A stretch of 55,321 nt of DNA. It comes from JAEVZK01 sp038202925 (lineage in GTDB: Bacteria; Armatimonadota; Fimbriimonadia; Fimbriimonadales; Fimbriimonadaceae). The notes beneath the pieces are model-generated. The model ran no database searches. It saw only the letters and a list, made by a program, of their open reading frames with translations, and had not been told where the DNA came from. The stretch covers positions 1 through 55,321 of the forward strand of contig JBBREM010000002.1 in the NCBI GenBank assembly GCA_038202925.1, written 5' to 3'. The position numbers and the translations under genes were made by a program. Positions 31,702 through 38,965 of the stretch are shown piece by piece (the stretch's first letter is position 1; each line of letters opens with the position of its first letter).

Positions 31702-33360
31702 CACGAGGACTCCCGCTAGGAAGCTCCAAAGGGCGACGTATAGCAGCAACGGCTGCAGCAACCCGAGGGCGGCGCTGGCCATTGCAGCCTGAAAGAGCGC
31801 CTTGGGTCGCGGTTCGACCACAAGCGCGTGCCGCACTCGACTGAAGAAATAGCGGTCGACGAACGCCGCCATCAATCCGCCAACCAGCACCGAGCCGAAG
31901 AAGCCGGGCGAACAGGCGAACTCAATGTAGCGCGCAAGATTGAGCGAATCTCGCTTGTCGTAACTGGGCAGGAGATTGCCGGGTGCCCAGACGAATCCGT
32001 GCAACACGACCGCACCATCGGCGAGCGGTATGAGTGCAAGAAACGGCAGCATCCATATGCGGAAATAGCCCTCGCCGACGATCAGCGCGAGCAGCGGCAG
32101 AAAGGCGAAGGGCCACACTCCTGCCACCCACCACGGGTCGTTGAAGACGCCCCACGCGAATAGGAACAGGCCAAACGAACGGGCGAGCCAGACAAGCGAA
32201 GTGCCGCGAGCCAAGACGCTCGCCCCGGTGAGATAGACAAACAGTGCGGCGACGCCCTCGGGCGAAACCGGCAGCACGTTCTGCCCCAACACGTTGCTGT
32301 AGGCGCCCCAGAGGGGCGGCGACGGCGCGGTTGCAATCAGGCCAATCAGGGCAAACGCTAGCATCGGGTGGGCTCGCTCGGACCTGACGCGGATGATCGC
32401 GCCGAGAATATCCGCAGCGACGAGAAGGATGAGGAAGACCAGCGGGAGAGTGAAGGAGAAGGCGGCCTGGCCGCCGCTACGAGTGAACGATCCCGCGGCG
32501 AGGATCGCGGCGGGAATTAGGCTGGTCGCCTTCATCGCGGCAACCCCGAACCTCGCCTTCTCATCGAGACTGATCAGATAGATCGTGCTGCCGACGAAGA
32601 ACGCGCCAAGGAAGCAGACGACCGAGAGCAGGAGCGGCGAGACGTATTGCACGAAGGCGAGCCATCGGTTCGCGCCGCCCCAGTTGCTCGCATCGTTGTC
32701 CACCCATCGAAAGCGCTCTAGGTGTAACAGGAGCGCGCCGACCTGCGCCGCGGGAATAAGGCCGGGGATGCCATAGGGTTTCCAGAGTGGCAATTGCTTC
32801 GGCCAATTGGCCCCTCGCAGCCAGGCTTGGCTCCAGCGCTGCCGGGCCGGGGGCGGGTATTCAACCACCAGCACGCGCCCTCCGGCGCGTTTTACAATCG
32901 CCGCCACGTCGTCCCAGCTTTCGGCCTCCGCGACCCAAAAGTCGCCGGGAGCATTGGCGGTCACGTTCGGCCCTTCGAGGGCCAGAAGAAGCGCCCGTGC
33001 CGAGGAGATGCCGCTCCGAGGCAGAAGCAGTTTGGTCTTGCCAGTCACCAACTCCGACCGCGCCGTAAAGTAGCCGCGACTGTTCAGACTCGCAAACTCC
33101 TGAGATATCCAGGTCTCGCCTTGGCGGCTGAAGATCAGCTCGTCAGAGTCGCGATCCCAGTCGACGCCGGTGAGAAGTGACAGAAGGCGATTCTGGCCCT
33201 CAGCCGTCGCCGCGGGCGGCCAAAGGACCCATTCGCCGTGAATGTAATTGCGCTCGTCGACGATAGGGCCAGCGCGTTCGGGGTTGATGAGAACCAACGC
33301 ATCAGCCGCGCGAGCGGTGATCGATACAAGGGAAAGAAGGCCGATAAAGAGCGCTTTCAC
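31672..33360 (-). CDS. Polytopic membrane protein of unknown function, coupled to GT9 gene
   Basis: I do not recognise a family. The 562-residue protein has a signal peptide (KALFIGLLSLVSITARA), an exported domain of about 220 residues and then about nine to ten membrane segments to the C-terminus. The exported part has no known catalytic motif but resembles a folded ligand-binding-type domain (LLLALEGPNV, VAAIVKRAGGRVLVVEY). The GTG at 33360 overlaps the GT9 stop (GTGA), so the two are translated together, which suggests a joint role in surface polymer or lipid assembly. Confidence 0.8.
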   Translation of the reverse strand: MKALFIGLLSLVSITARAADALVLINPERAGPIVDERNYIHGEWVLWPPAATAEGQNRLLSLLTGVDWDRDSDELIFSRQGETWISQEFASLNSRGYFTARSELVTGKTKLLLPRSGISSARALLLALEGPNVTANAPGDFWVAEAESWDDVAAIVKRAGGRVLVVEYPPPARQRWSQAWLRGANWPKQLPLWKPYGIPGLIPAAQVGALLLHLERFRWVDNDASNWGGANRWLAFVQYVSPLLLSVVCFLGAFFVGSTIYLISLDEKARFGVAAMKATSLIPAAILAAGSFTRSGGQAAFSFTLPLVFLILLVAADILGAIIRVRSERAHPMLAFALIGLIATAPSPPLWGAYSNVLGQNVLPVSPEGVAALFVYLTGASVLARGTSLVWLARSFGLFLFAWGVFNDPWWVAGVWPFAFLPLLALIVGEGYFRIWMLPFLALIPLADGAVVLHGFVWAPGNLLPSYDKRDSLNLARYIEFACSPGFFGSVLVGGLMAAFVDRYFFSRVRHALVVEPRPKALFQAAMASAALGLLQPLLLYVALWSFLAGVLVLLTDTARTT

Positions 33361-34283
33361 GCCTTCCCGAGCGCCTTGAGGGTGGCGGCTATAACGACGT
33401 CTGGAGCTAGCTGCCCAAGATCCTGGTTCGGCGCCTGAAGCACATGGTGCGGCGCATAATGATGGCCCCACTTGATCGCTGGGGTCGGGCCGAAGAGCGT
33501 CACGGTAGGGGTTCCTAGTGCGGCGGCCAGATGCATCACACCGGTATCGCCGCCCACCGCGGCCCTCACGGAGGCCAACACCGCCATCGTTTCCCGAATG
33601 CTCGTCTTGCCGACGAGGTTGATAACCGGCCTTTTGATCTTCAAGGCGAGAGCATCGGCAGCTGGAATTTCCTCGGCACCGCCGACAAACACCAGTGGCC
33701 CTTCGACAGCGGCAGCTATGCGCTCGTAAAGCTCGCTGGGCACCTGCTTGTAGCCGTGGCGCGCCCCCGGCTGGAAGGCAAGTCGCGCCCCAGAGGCCAG
33801 ATGGCTGCCCCTCTTGCGTTCGATAGCATCCAGCTCCAGCTCCGGCTCGACCCGACTGGGATCCAGGCCCGCGGCTCGGGCGAGATCGAGGTAAGACTTC
33901 GCCTCGAAATCCTCGGCGTGATATTGCACCGAGCGAGTCAGAAGGAACGAGCGATTCTCCGTTCCATGGCCGATGCGGATCGGTATCTTCGCCAGCCGCG
34001 CGAGCATCGCCGCACGAAAGCTCCGATTGACGAGGAAGGCGACATCGTAGCCCTTCAGACGAAGCTTGCGTGCCTGAGTCATCGTCTCGCGCAGCGTCTT
34101 GATCTTCTCGACGTGCATGAACGAGACGCGGCTTTCGAGGTGCCACAGGACTTGCTGCACGCTGGGCAGCGCCAAAACCTCGACGTGCGAGTAGTTGTCG
34201 GCGAGGGTGCTCAGGAGCGGCTCGGTCATCACCCCGTCGCCGAGAAACTGCTTGAGGAGAACGATCGTCCGCTCGGGCCGCAC
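33357..34283 (-). CDS. Glycosyltransferase family 9 (heptosyltransferase-like)
   Basis: A 308-residue GT-B enzyme. The family hallmarks are ERTIVLLKQFLGDGVM at the N-terminus, RIGHG in the middle, and the nucleotide-sugar binding part VGGDTGVMHLAAALGTPTVTLFGPT. Heptosyltransferases of this family build lipopolysaccharide cores, so it supports an outer membrane with glycolipid, although the sugar used here is unknown. GTG 34283 has TATAAT 6 nt upstream, predicting a leaderless transcript. Confidence 0.93.
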   Translation of the reverse strand: MRPERTIVLLKQFLGDGVMTEPLLSTLADNYSHVEVLALPSVQQVLWHLESRVSFMHVEKIKTLRETMTQARKLRLKGYDVAFLVNRSFRAAMLARLAKIPIRIGHGTENRSFLLTRSVQYHAEDFEAKSYLDLARAAGLDPSRVEPELELDAIERKRGSHLASGARLAFQPGARHGYKQVPSELYERIAAAVEGPLVFVGGAEEIPAADALALKIKRPVINLVGKTSIRETMAVLASVRAAVGGDTGVMHLAAALGTPTVTLFGPTPAIKWGHHYAPHHVLQAPNQDLGQLAPDVVIAATLKALGKA

Positions 34284-34295
34284 GGGCAGATTATA
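34284..34295 (-). promoter_or_regulatory. Consensus TATAAT box of the GT9 gene
   Basis: TATAAT on the minus strand (34295-34290) lies 6 nt before GTG 34283. On the plus strand the same 29-bp gap has CATACT 6 nt before the GNAT ATG at 34313, a one-mismatch copy of the same arrangement. Confidence 0.6.
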
Positions 34296-34312
34296 GCCGC
34301 CATACTTGCCCC

Positions 34313-34795
34313 ATGGAGGACTTCACGGTCCGCATGGCGGGCCCCGCCGATGTGGACGCCATTGCCAGGCACCGATGCATGATGTTTTTCGACATGGGAG
34401 TTCTTGCCGAGCATTTGATTCCCGCGCTGATGGAGGCATCGGCGGCTTATTTCTCCACGGCGCTCGCAACTGGCCGTTACCTAGCGTGGGTTGCCGAGTT
34501 GAGGGGCAGCGGCCGGGTCGTAGCGGGCGGCGGAATGCTCATCAACGAAGTCCCGCCGCGCCATCATCCAAGCGGAAAGGTGCTGCCAGCCGGCCTGCAG
34601 GGGCTCATTGTCAACATGTACGTCGATCCGGAGTTCCGCCGGCGCGGCCTTGCTGCGCGGCTCATGCGAGAGATGATCGCCTATGCCAAGATCAGTGGTC
34701 TTCCAAGTCTCGTCTTGCACGCTTCCAAGGCGGGAAGGCCGCTTTACGAGCAATTGGGATTTGAACCGACGAACGAGATGCGGCTCTACCTATGA
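34313..34795 (+). CDS. GNAT N-acetyltransferase
   Basis: A 160-residue single-domain acetyltransferase. The acetyl-CoA motif is MYVDPEFRRRGLAARLM; the N-terminal ADVDAIARHRCMMFFDMG and C-terminal LYEQLGFEPTNEMRLYL fit the MarR-associated or generic GNAT type. The ATG begins 29 bp from the divergent GT9 gene. The last 6 bp overlap the convergent GALAI miniprotein gene. The substrate is unknown. Confidence 0.88.
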   Translation: MEDFTVRMAGPADVDAIARHRCMMFFDMGVLAEHLIPALMEASAAYFSTALATGRYLAWVAELRGSGRVVAGGGMLINEVPPRHHPSGKVLPAGLQGLIVNMYVDPEFRRRGLAARLMREMIAYAKISGLPSLVLHASKAGRPLYEQLGFEPTNEMRLYL

Positions 34796-34975
34796 TTCGT
34801 CGTCTTCTTGCGCTTTTGCCTTTTCGACCGCCATGCGTCGGATCAAGAGCCCGCCGATCGCGAGAGCGCCGATCGCCAAGGCACCAATCGCCAGCGCGCC
34901 AACGGCGACGGGCTTGGCTTGGGTAGGTTGCTTCTCAGGCTCAGGCGGTTTTATTGGCTTCGGTTTGGCGCTCAT
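34790..34975 (-). CDS. GALAI-repeat membrane miniprotein
   Basis: A 61-residue protein. A Pro/Lys-rich cytoplasmic start (KPKPIKPPEPEKQ) is followed by a single hydrophobic segment made of tandem five-residue units, GALAI three times with VAVGA and GGLLI at the ends, and a charged tail. The units correspond to 15-bp DNA repeats (34855-34905). The ATG at 34975 lies 11 nt after the nadE stop. No function can be assigned; a small membrane anchor or regulator is possible. Confidence 0.65.
   Translation of the reverse strand: MSAKPKPIKPPEPEKQPTQAKPVAVGALAIGALAIGALAIGGLLIRRMAVEKAKAQEDDES
34855..34905. repeat. 15-bp tandem repeats coding for GALAI units
   Basis: GCGCCGATCGCGAGA, GCGCCGATCGCCAAG and GCACCAATCGCCAGC are three imperfect 15-base copies, followed by a partial fourth. 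They encode the five-residue units of the miniprotein at 34790-34975, and the third-position changes suggest the copies are not recent. Confidence 0.7.
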
Positions 34976-34986
34976 GTCGGACCCCG

Positions 34987-35847
34987 CTAATAGTCTACTG
35001 GACGCAGATAGGATTCCCCAATCGCGGATGAGCTGAGCATAGCGACGGTGGGCAGGCGGCGCTTCCAATGGGTCGAATCGACGCGCTTCCAAACGCGTTC
35101 GACGTCGGCGGGAGCGAAGCCCATCTCGACGAGCTTGGACTGGCTGTAACCCTGCGTCATGTAATGCAGGATCTTGTCCGCCTGATGGTAGGTGATCCCA
35201 AAATCGCTCTCGTCAGTCTGCCCCGCGATCAGATCGGCGCTGGCCGGCTTCTTGATGATCTGCTCCGGCACTCCGAGGCAACGGGCGAGCTGCCAGACCT
35301 GGATCTTCAAGAGATCGCCGAGGGGGTTAATCGGGGGCGAATCGTCGGCGTGCCACGTGTAGTAGCCGAAGAGCCGCTCGCTCTTATTCCCGGTCCCGAC
35401 GGGCAGACCGCCCAGGGCAGCCGATTGGTCGAATAGCACGATCATCCGGGCACGAGCGCAGATGTTGCCCAGCCTCGCCGGGGTAACGGAGGACTCCAGC
35501 GCCGCATATCCATCGACCATTCCCGTGATCTCGATCGTGCGGCAAACGATGCCCAGATCGTCGACAACCATTTGCGCATCGTCGAGGCTTGCTAGGGATG
35601 AGATCTTGTAGGGCATGCGGAACGCATGCACGTTCGCGGGTCCGAAAGCGCTGGCGCACAGGTAGGCGACCACGGCGGAGTCGACCCCGCCGGAGAGGCC
35701 AAGCACGACCTTATCCATCTTCCGCCTTACCACGCACTCAAAGCGAAGAAACTTGACCAGCCATTCGGCGACGAGCGGACAGTTGATGTCGAGGATGCCG
35801 TCGGAGAGCGGATCGTTCAGTCGCTCGCGAATCACGCGCAGAGCCAT
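34987..35847 (-). CDS. nadE: NH3-dependent NAD+ synthetase
   Basis: Amidates nicotinate adenine dinucleotide to NAD+. The 286 residues have the ATP pyrophosphatase P-loop LGLSGGVDSAVV, the ammonia/NaAD site segments ARARMIVLFD and VGTGNKSERLFGYYT, and the C-terminal KKPASADLIAGQTDESDFG. There is no glutaminase domain, so it should use free ammonia. NAD+ is the product, and the window also encodes an NAD-dependent ligase and an NAD-using hydratase. The ATG has no strong ribosome-binding site. The small GALAI gene follows in the same orientation. Confidence 0.95.
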   Translation of the reverse strand: MALRVIRERLNDPLSDGILDINCPLVAEWLVKFLRFECVVRRKMDKVVLGLSGGVDSAVVAYLCASAFGPANVHAFRMPYKISSLASLDDAQMVVDDLGIVCRTIEITGMVDGYAALESSVTPARLGNICARARMIVLFDQSAALGGLPVGTGNKSERLFGYYTWHADDSPPINPLGDLLKIQVWQLARCLGVPEQIIKKPASADLIAGQTDESDFGITYHQADKILHYMTQGYSQSKLVEMGFAPADVERVWKRVDSTHWKRRLPTVAMLSSSAIGESYLRPVDY

Positions 35848-35884
35848 GGGGATAGATTACCGGCGAGAACTGATTGGTAACGCT

Positions 35885-35937
35885 GGATGGATGATCAGTA
35901 ATCTGTGATCGGCGATCTGCGATCTGCGATCGTCTAT
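35885..35937. repeat. GATCTGCGATC-type short repeats between nadE and a small membrane protein gene
   Basis: GTGATCGGCGATCTGCGATCTGCGATC, that is four to five degenerate 8-9 base units around GATC, in the 245-bp gap 35848-36092. Apart from a TACAGT box near 36053 I see nothing else in the gap. Confidence 0.5.
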
Positions 35938-36092
35938 TCGTACGAATCGAGAGGTCGGCGGCTACATGGCACGTTCGCAACCAGCCATCAACCATGCCCA
36001 TCACCATCACTCCCGGTCCTGGGTCTTTGAATCGTTCTTCCCCGCTCCGCTGTACAGTAATGCGGGAGCGATCCCAGGAGAAAGAATTCGAA

Positions 36093-36284
36093 ATGACCAC
36101 GCCTGCAAAAGTTGGCCTTGCCGTAATCGTCGCCGTGATCGGCTTCGTGATCGCGCTTAAGATTCTCGGCATCATCGTGGGTTTGCTGATCCCAGTTGCG
36201 ATCCTTGCCGGCCTTGGGCTGATCGTCTACGGTCTGCTCGGCGGCCGCAGCATGCTCCCCGGTAGCCGGCGCTACCTGCCGTAA
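36093..36284 (+). CDS. Small two-segment membrane protein
   Basis: A 63-residue protein consisting of a short polar start (MTTPAKVG), two hydrophobic segments (LAVIVAVIGFVIALKILGII and LLIPVAILAGLGLIVYGLLG) and a basic tail. It has no recognisable family. ATG 36093 has AGGAG 11-13 nt upstream, and a TACAGT box lies about 40 nt before it, so it probably has its own promoter. Its stop overlaps the convergent hutI gene by 13 bp. Confidence 0.65.
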   Translation: MTTPAKVGLAVIVAVIGFVIALKILGIIVGLLIPVAILAGLGLIVYGLLGGRSMLPGSRRYLP

Positions 36285-37489
36285 ACGCGTTCGCCGCCTA
36301 TATAGACCTCGCGAGCATGTTCGAGGCCGAAGTAGTAGGCGATCTCGCGGTAATCCTTGGTGTCGAAGATGACGAAATCGGCTCGCTTGCCTGGCTCGAG
36401 CGAGCCGATTTGCTGTCCGCGGTTCAGGCTGTGGGCGGCATTGATTGTACAGGCGATGATCGCCTCCGCCGGAGTCATCTTCGTCTGTGTGCAGGCGAGC
36501 GACATTACCATCGGCAGCGAGGGGCAGGGCGACGTGCCAGGGTTGAAGTCGGTTGCGAGCACGACCGCCAAGCCCTCATCAATCATCTTCCTCGCCAGCG
36601 GATATTTCGCCTTGCCTAGCGCGTAGACCGAGCCGGGCAAGAGGACTGGCTGGACACCTGCCTTGGCCAATGCCTTGATTCCGTCCTCATCGCTCTGCTC
36701 AAGGTGATCGGCGGTTTGCGCGCCAAGCTCAGCCGCAAGCTTTGCGCCGCCGCTGTTAGTTAGCTGGTCGGCGTGGATTCGCAGACCCAAACCGAGTTCT
36801 TTGGCGCGGCTCAGTATCTTTCGCGAGTCGTCCAAGCTGAAGTAGCCCGGCTCGCAGAAGACGTCGCAATACGCGGCGAGCCCAGCTTCAACGACGGCAG
36901 GAAGCATCTCGTCCAAGATTGACTTGAGGTATTGGTCGTTGTTTGCTCCGGGTGGAAGCGCATGAGCCCCTAAGAAAGTCGGGACCACCTGCTGGGGGCC
37001 GATATTCTTCATGACGCGCAGCATCTTCGCCTCTTCGGCCAGGCTTAGGCCGTAGCCTGACTTGGCTTCCAGGGTGGTGGTGCCGCAGCGCAGCATCCAT
37101 TGGAGGTGCTCGTTCGCGCTGGCCGTGAGCTCTTCTTCGGTTGCGGCGCGGGTTTTTGCTACTGTGGAACGGATGCCGCCGCCTTTGGCAGCGACCTCTT
37201 CATAGGTCGCGCCTTCGCTCCGCATTTCGAATTCATCGACACGGTTGTCGCCGAATACTGGGTGAGCGTGCGCGTCGACAAGCCCCGGCAGAATGCAGCA
37301 GCCGCCTGCGTCGATAATCTCCGTCGCTCTTGATTCAATCTCGGCGCGATAGTTCACGTCGACGATTCGACCATTGTCGATAAGCAAAGCGCCATCGGGG
37401 ACGATGAACAGCTCGCGCATCTCCGGGCCGACCCTCGGCCGGGCGTGGCCGGCGCAGGTGACGAGGGTGGCGTTGACGACAGCCTTCAC
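36272..37489 (-). CDS. hutI: Imidazolonepropionase
   Basis: Third enzyme of histidine degradation: hydrolyses imidazolone-propionate to N-formimino-glutamate. The 405-residue amidohydrolase has the metal motif GLVDAHAHPVF, the substrate loop EAKSGYGL, the ligand His in FLGAHALP and IHADQL, and the Asp in LATDFNPGT. GTG 37489 overlaps the hutG stop (GTGA). It is the last gene of the hut operon in this window. Confidence 0.95.
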   Translation of the reverse strand: MKAVVNATLVTCAGHARPRVGPEMRELFIVPDGALLIDNGRIVDVNYRAEIESRATEIIDAGGCCILPGLVDAHAHPVFGDNRVDEFEMRSEGATYEEVAAKGGGIRSTVAKTRAATEEELTASANEHLQWMLRCGTTTLEAKSGYGLSLAEEAKMLRVMKNIGPQQVVPTFLGAHALPPGANNDQYLKSILDEMLPAVVEAGLAAYCDVFCEPGYFSLDDSRKILSRAKELGLGLRIHADQLTNSGGAKLAAELGAQTADHLEQSDEDGIKALAKAGVQPVLLPGSVYALGKAKYPLARKMIDEGLAVVLATDFNPGTSPCPSLPMVMSLACTQTKMTPAEAIIACTINAAHSLNRGQQIGSLEPGKRADFVIFDTKDYREIAYYFGLEHAREVYIGGERVYGR

Positions 37490-38403
37490 GAGGCCAGCTT
37501 CCTCACGAGTACGCCAGAGGCGAACGAGAGCAGGCACTCGGCGGCGGCGAAGCATGTCGCGTCGGCGATATCCTTGGTGGGGTCGATCTCGACAAAGTCG
37601 ATTGCCCGCACTTTCGCGCTCAGTCCCAGCAGCCTCACCGCCGCTTTGAGATCCCATGGGATCAGCCCACCCGGACGCGAGCCAGGACATGCGGGGGCGA
37701 AAGAGCGGTCGAGTACGTCGAGATCGACGTTGACGTAGATCGCATTCACTCGCGGACTGAGGTCGGCGAGGGCTTCGGTTACCACTGCGCCCAGGCCTCG
37801 GCGGTGCACGCGATCAGCGCTTACCACCGCAATCCCTGCCTGCTTTGCCAACTCGGCATAAGCGCGTGAGTTCGCGTAGGACTGGATGCCGATCTGCACG
37901 ATCTGCGTGCCGGGCAGTCCATCTTTCAGCAACGCGCGAACCGGGTTGCCGTTCATCAGGCCGTTGTCGAGATCGCGAAGATCGAAGTGGGCGTCGAGCG
38001 TGATCAGTCCCACGTTTTGAACTGGTTCGCCTAAGCCGAGAACTCCGGGGCGAGTGATGCCGTTGTCGCCGCCCAGAAGCACGATCGCGTCCTCCTTGTC
38101 CAGCGCCTTCTGCATCGCCTTGGCGACGGGCACGACCGCGCTCTCCGGCGTGTCCAACTCGATGTTGCCGAGATCGCGCACCTTCAATCGGCGCACATCG
38201 AGATCGGAATCCACATCGTAGGTGCTAAGGCGCTTGAGGACGGCCCTGATCGCATCGGGGGCTTCATCGCAATGGCCCGGAGTGATCGAGCAATTAAGCT
38301 GCGCTCCGAGCACACTAATGCTTCCGGCTGGGTCGGGAAGATGCTCGCCGGCAAGCCAAGCGCTCGCGCGCGGCCAGTTCGGATCCTCGTGCAGTGGGTG
38401 CAT
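37486..38403 (-). CDS. hutG: Arginase-family formimidoylglutamase, probable HutG
   Basis: Expected fourth step: hydrolyses N-formimino-glutamate to glutamate plus formamide. The 305-residue ureohydrolase keeps LDAHFDLRDL and VNVDLDVLDRSFAP. The first motif, normally GGDH, reads GGDNGIT, so the His that usually binds Mn-A is Asn. Assignment to HutG rests on the operon. The ATG lies 2 nt after the stop of the broken DUF5615 gene. Confidence 0.86.
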   Translation of the reverse strand: MHPLHEDPNWPRASAWLAGEHLPDPAGSISVLGAQLNCSITPGHCDEAPDAIRAVLKRLSTYDVDSDLDVRRLKVRDLGNIELDTPESAVVPVAKAMQKALDKEDAIVLLGGDNGITRPGVLGLGEPVQNVGLITLDAHFDLRDLDNGLMNGNPVRALLKDGLPGTQIVQIGIQSYANSRAYAELAKQAGIAVVSADRVHRRGLGAVVTEALADLSPRVNAIYVNVDLDVLDRSFAPACPGSRPGGLIPWDLKAAVRLLGLSAKVRAIDFVEIDPTKDIADATCFAAAECLLSFASGVLVRKLAS

Positions 38404-38405
38404 GA

Positions 38406-38734
38406 TCAGGGCAGAACTAGGACGATCTCCTGTTCGTCCTGCGCAAACGCTTCAATATCAGCTTGACGCGATCTAAGCAGGGACTCGACGATACCCGTGC
38501 GACAATTGCCCAGCCTTACACAGATCACCCGAGGGGGAGCACCGCGGACAAGGGCAAGCTGCTCGAAATCTAGATCCTTGCTAACTATCAAGAAGCCGTT
38601 GAGTCGCGCAAAGTCCCAGACCGCTGAATCGGACCTTCAATAGCGAACTCGAAAACATGTGCACTCCCTGGAAAGACATCCGAAAGGCGATTGACAAGAG
38701 TAGGCGACAGATTCGCGTCGAACAGGAGCTTCAT
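38406..38734 (-). pseudogene. DUF5615 PIN-like toxin gene broken by a frameshift
   Basis: The first 34 codons from ATG 38734 read MKLLFDANLSPTLVNRL and onward, the usual start of DUF5615 toxins, and then change frame at about 38632-38631. The rest continues in another frame as DSAVWDFARLNGF, IVSKDLDFEQLAL and RGAPPRVICVRLGNC to a stop at 38406. Only two bases stand where three are expected, so one base has been lost. There is no slippery heptamer, so this is likely a true pseudogene or a sequencing error. The ATG overlaps the DUF433 antitoxin stop (ATGA), the normal order of such modules. Confidence 0.85.
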
Positions 38735-38964
38735 TCGACTTTCGCAGCAAGCATTCGCTCTCGGTCGGCTGCGAAAGCGAGGACGGCGAAGATGTCATTC
38801 TGCGTGAGATATGGGAAGTCGGTAAGGATCTCCTCGTGCGTCATGCCGCTGGCGAGGTACTCGAGAACATCTTGAACGGTCACCCGTAGGCCACGAATGC
38901 AGTGTTTGCCGCTCCGCTTCCCGGGCTCCATCGTGATGATTTTTCGCCAATCCACGACTTCCAT
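38731..38964 (-). CDS. DUF433-family antitoxin
   Basis: A 77-residue antitoxin with the DUF433 helix-turn-helix region. Signature segments are KITMEPGKRSGKHCIRGLR, with an I-T variation, and TVQDVLEYLASGMTHEEIL, then FPYLTQNDIFAVLAFAADRE. DUF433 proteins pair with DUF5615 toxins. ATG 38964 has GGAGTCGTAG upstream, located in the end of hutU, and begins 1 nt before that gene's stop. The antitoxin frame is intact even though the toxin is not. Confidence 0.88.
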   Translation of the reverse strand: MEVVDWRKIITMEPGKRSGKHCIRGLRVTVQDVLEYLASGMTHEEILTDFPYLTQNDIFAVLAFAADRERMLAAKVE

Positions 38965-38965
38965 T

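Noticed and set aside
33360..34146. N-terminal extension of the polytopic protein through the GT9 gene
   Set aside because: The extension is the GT9 gene read in another frame; a GTG at 33360 with a signal peptide is the proper start.
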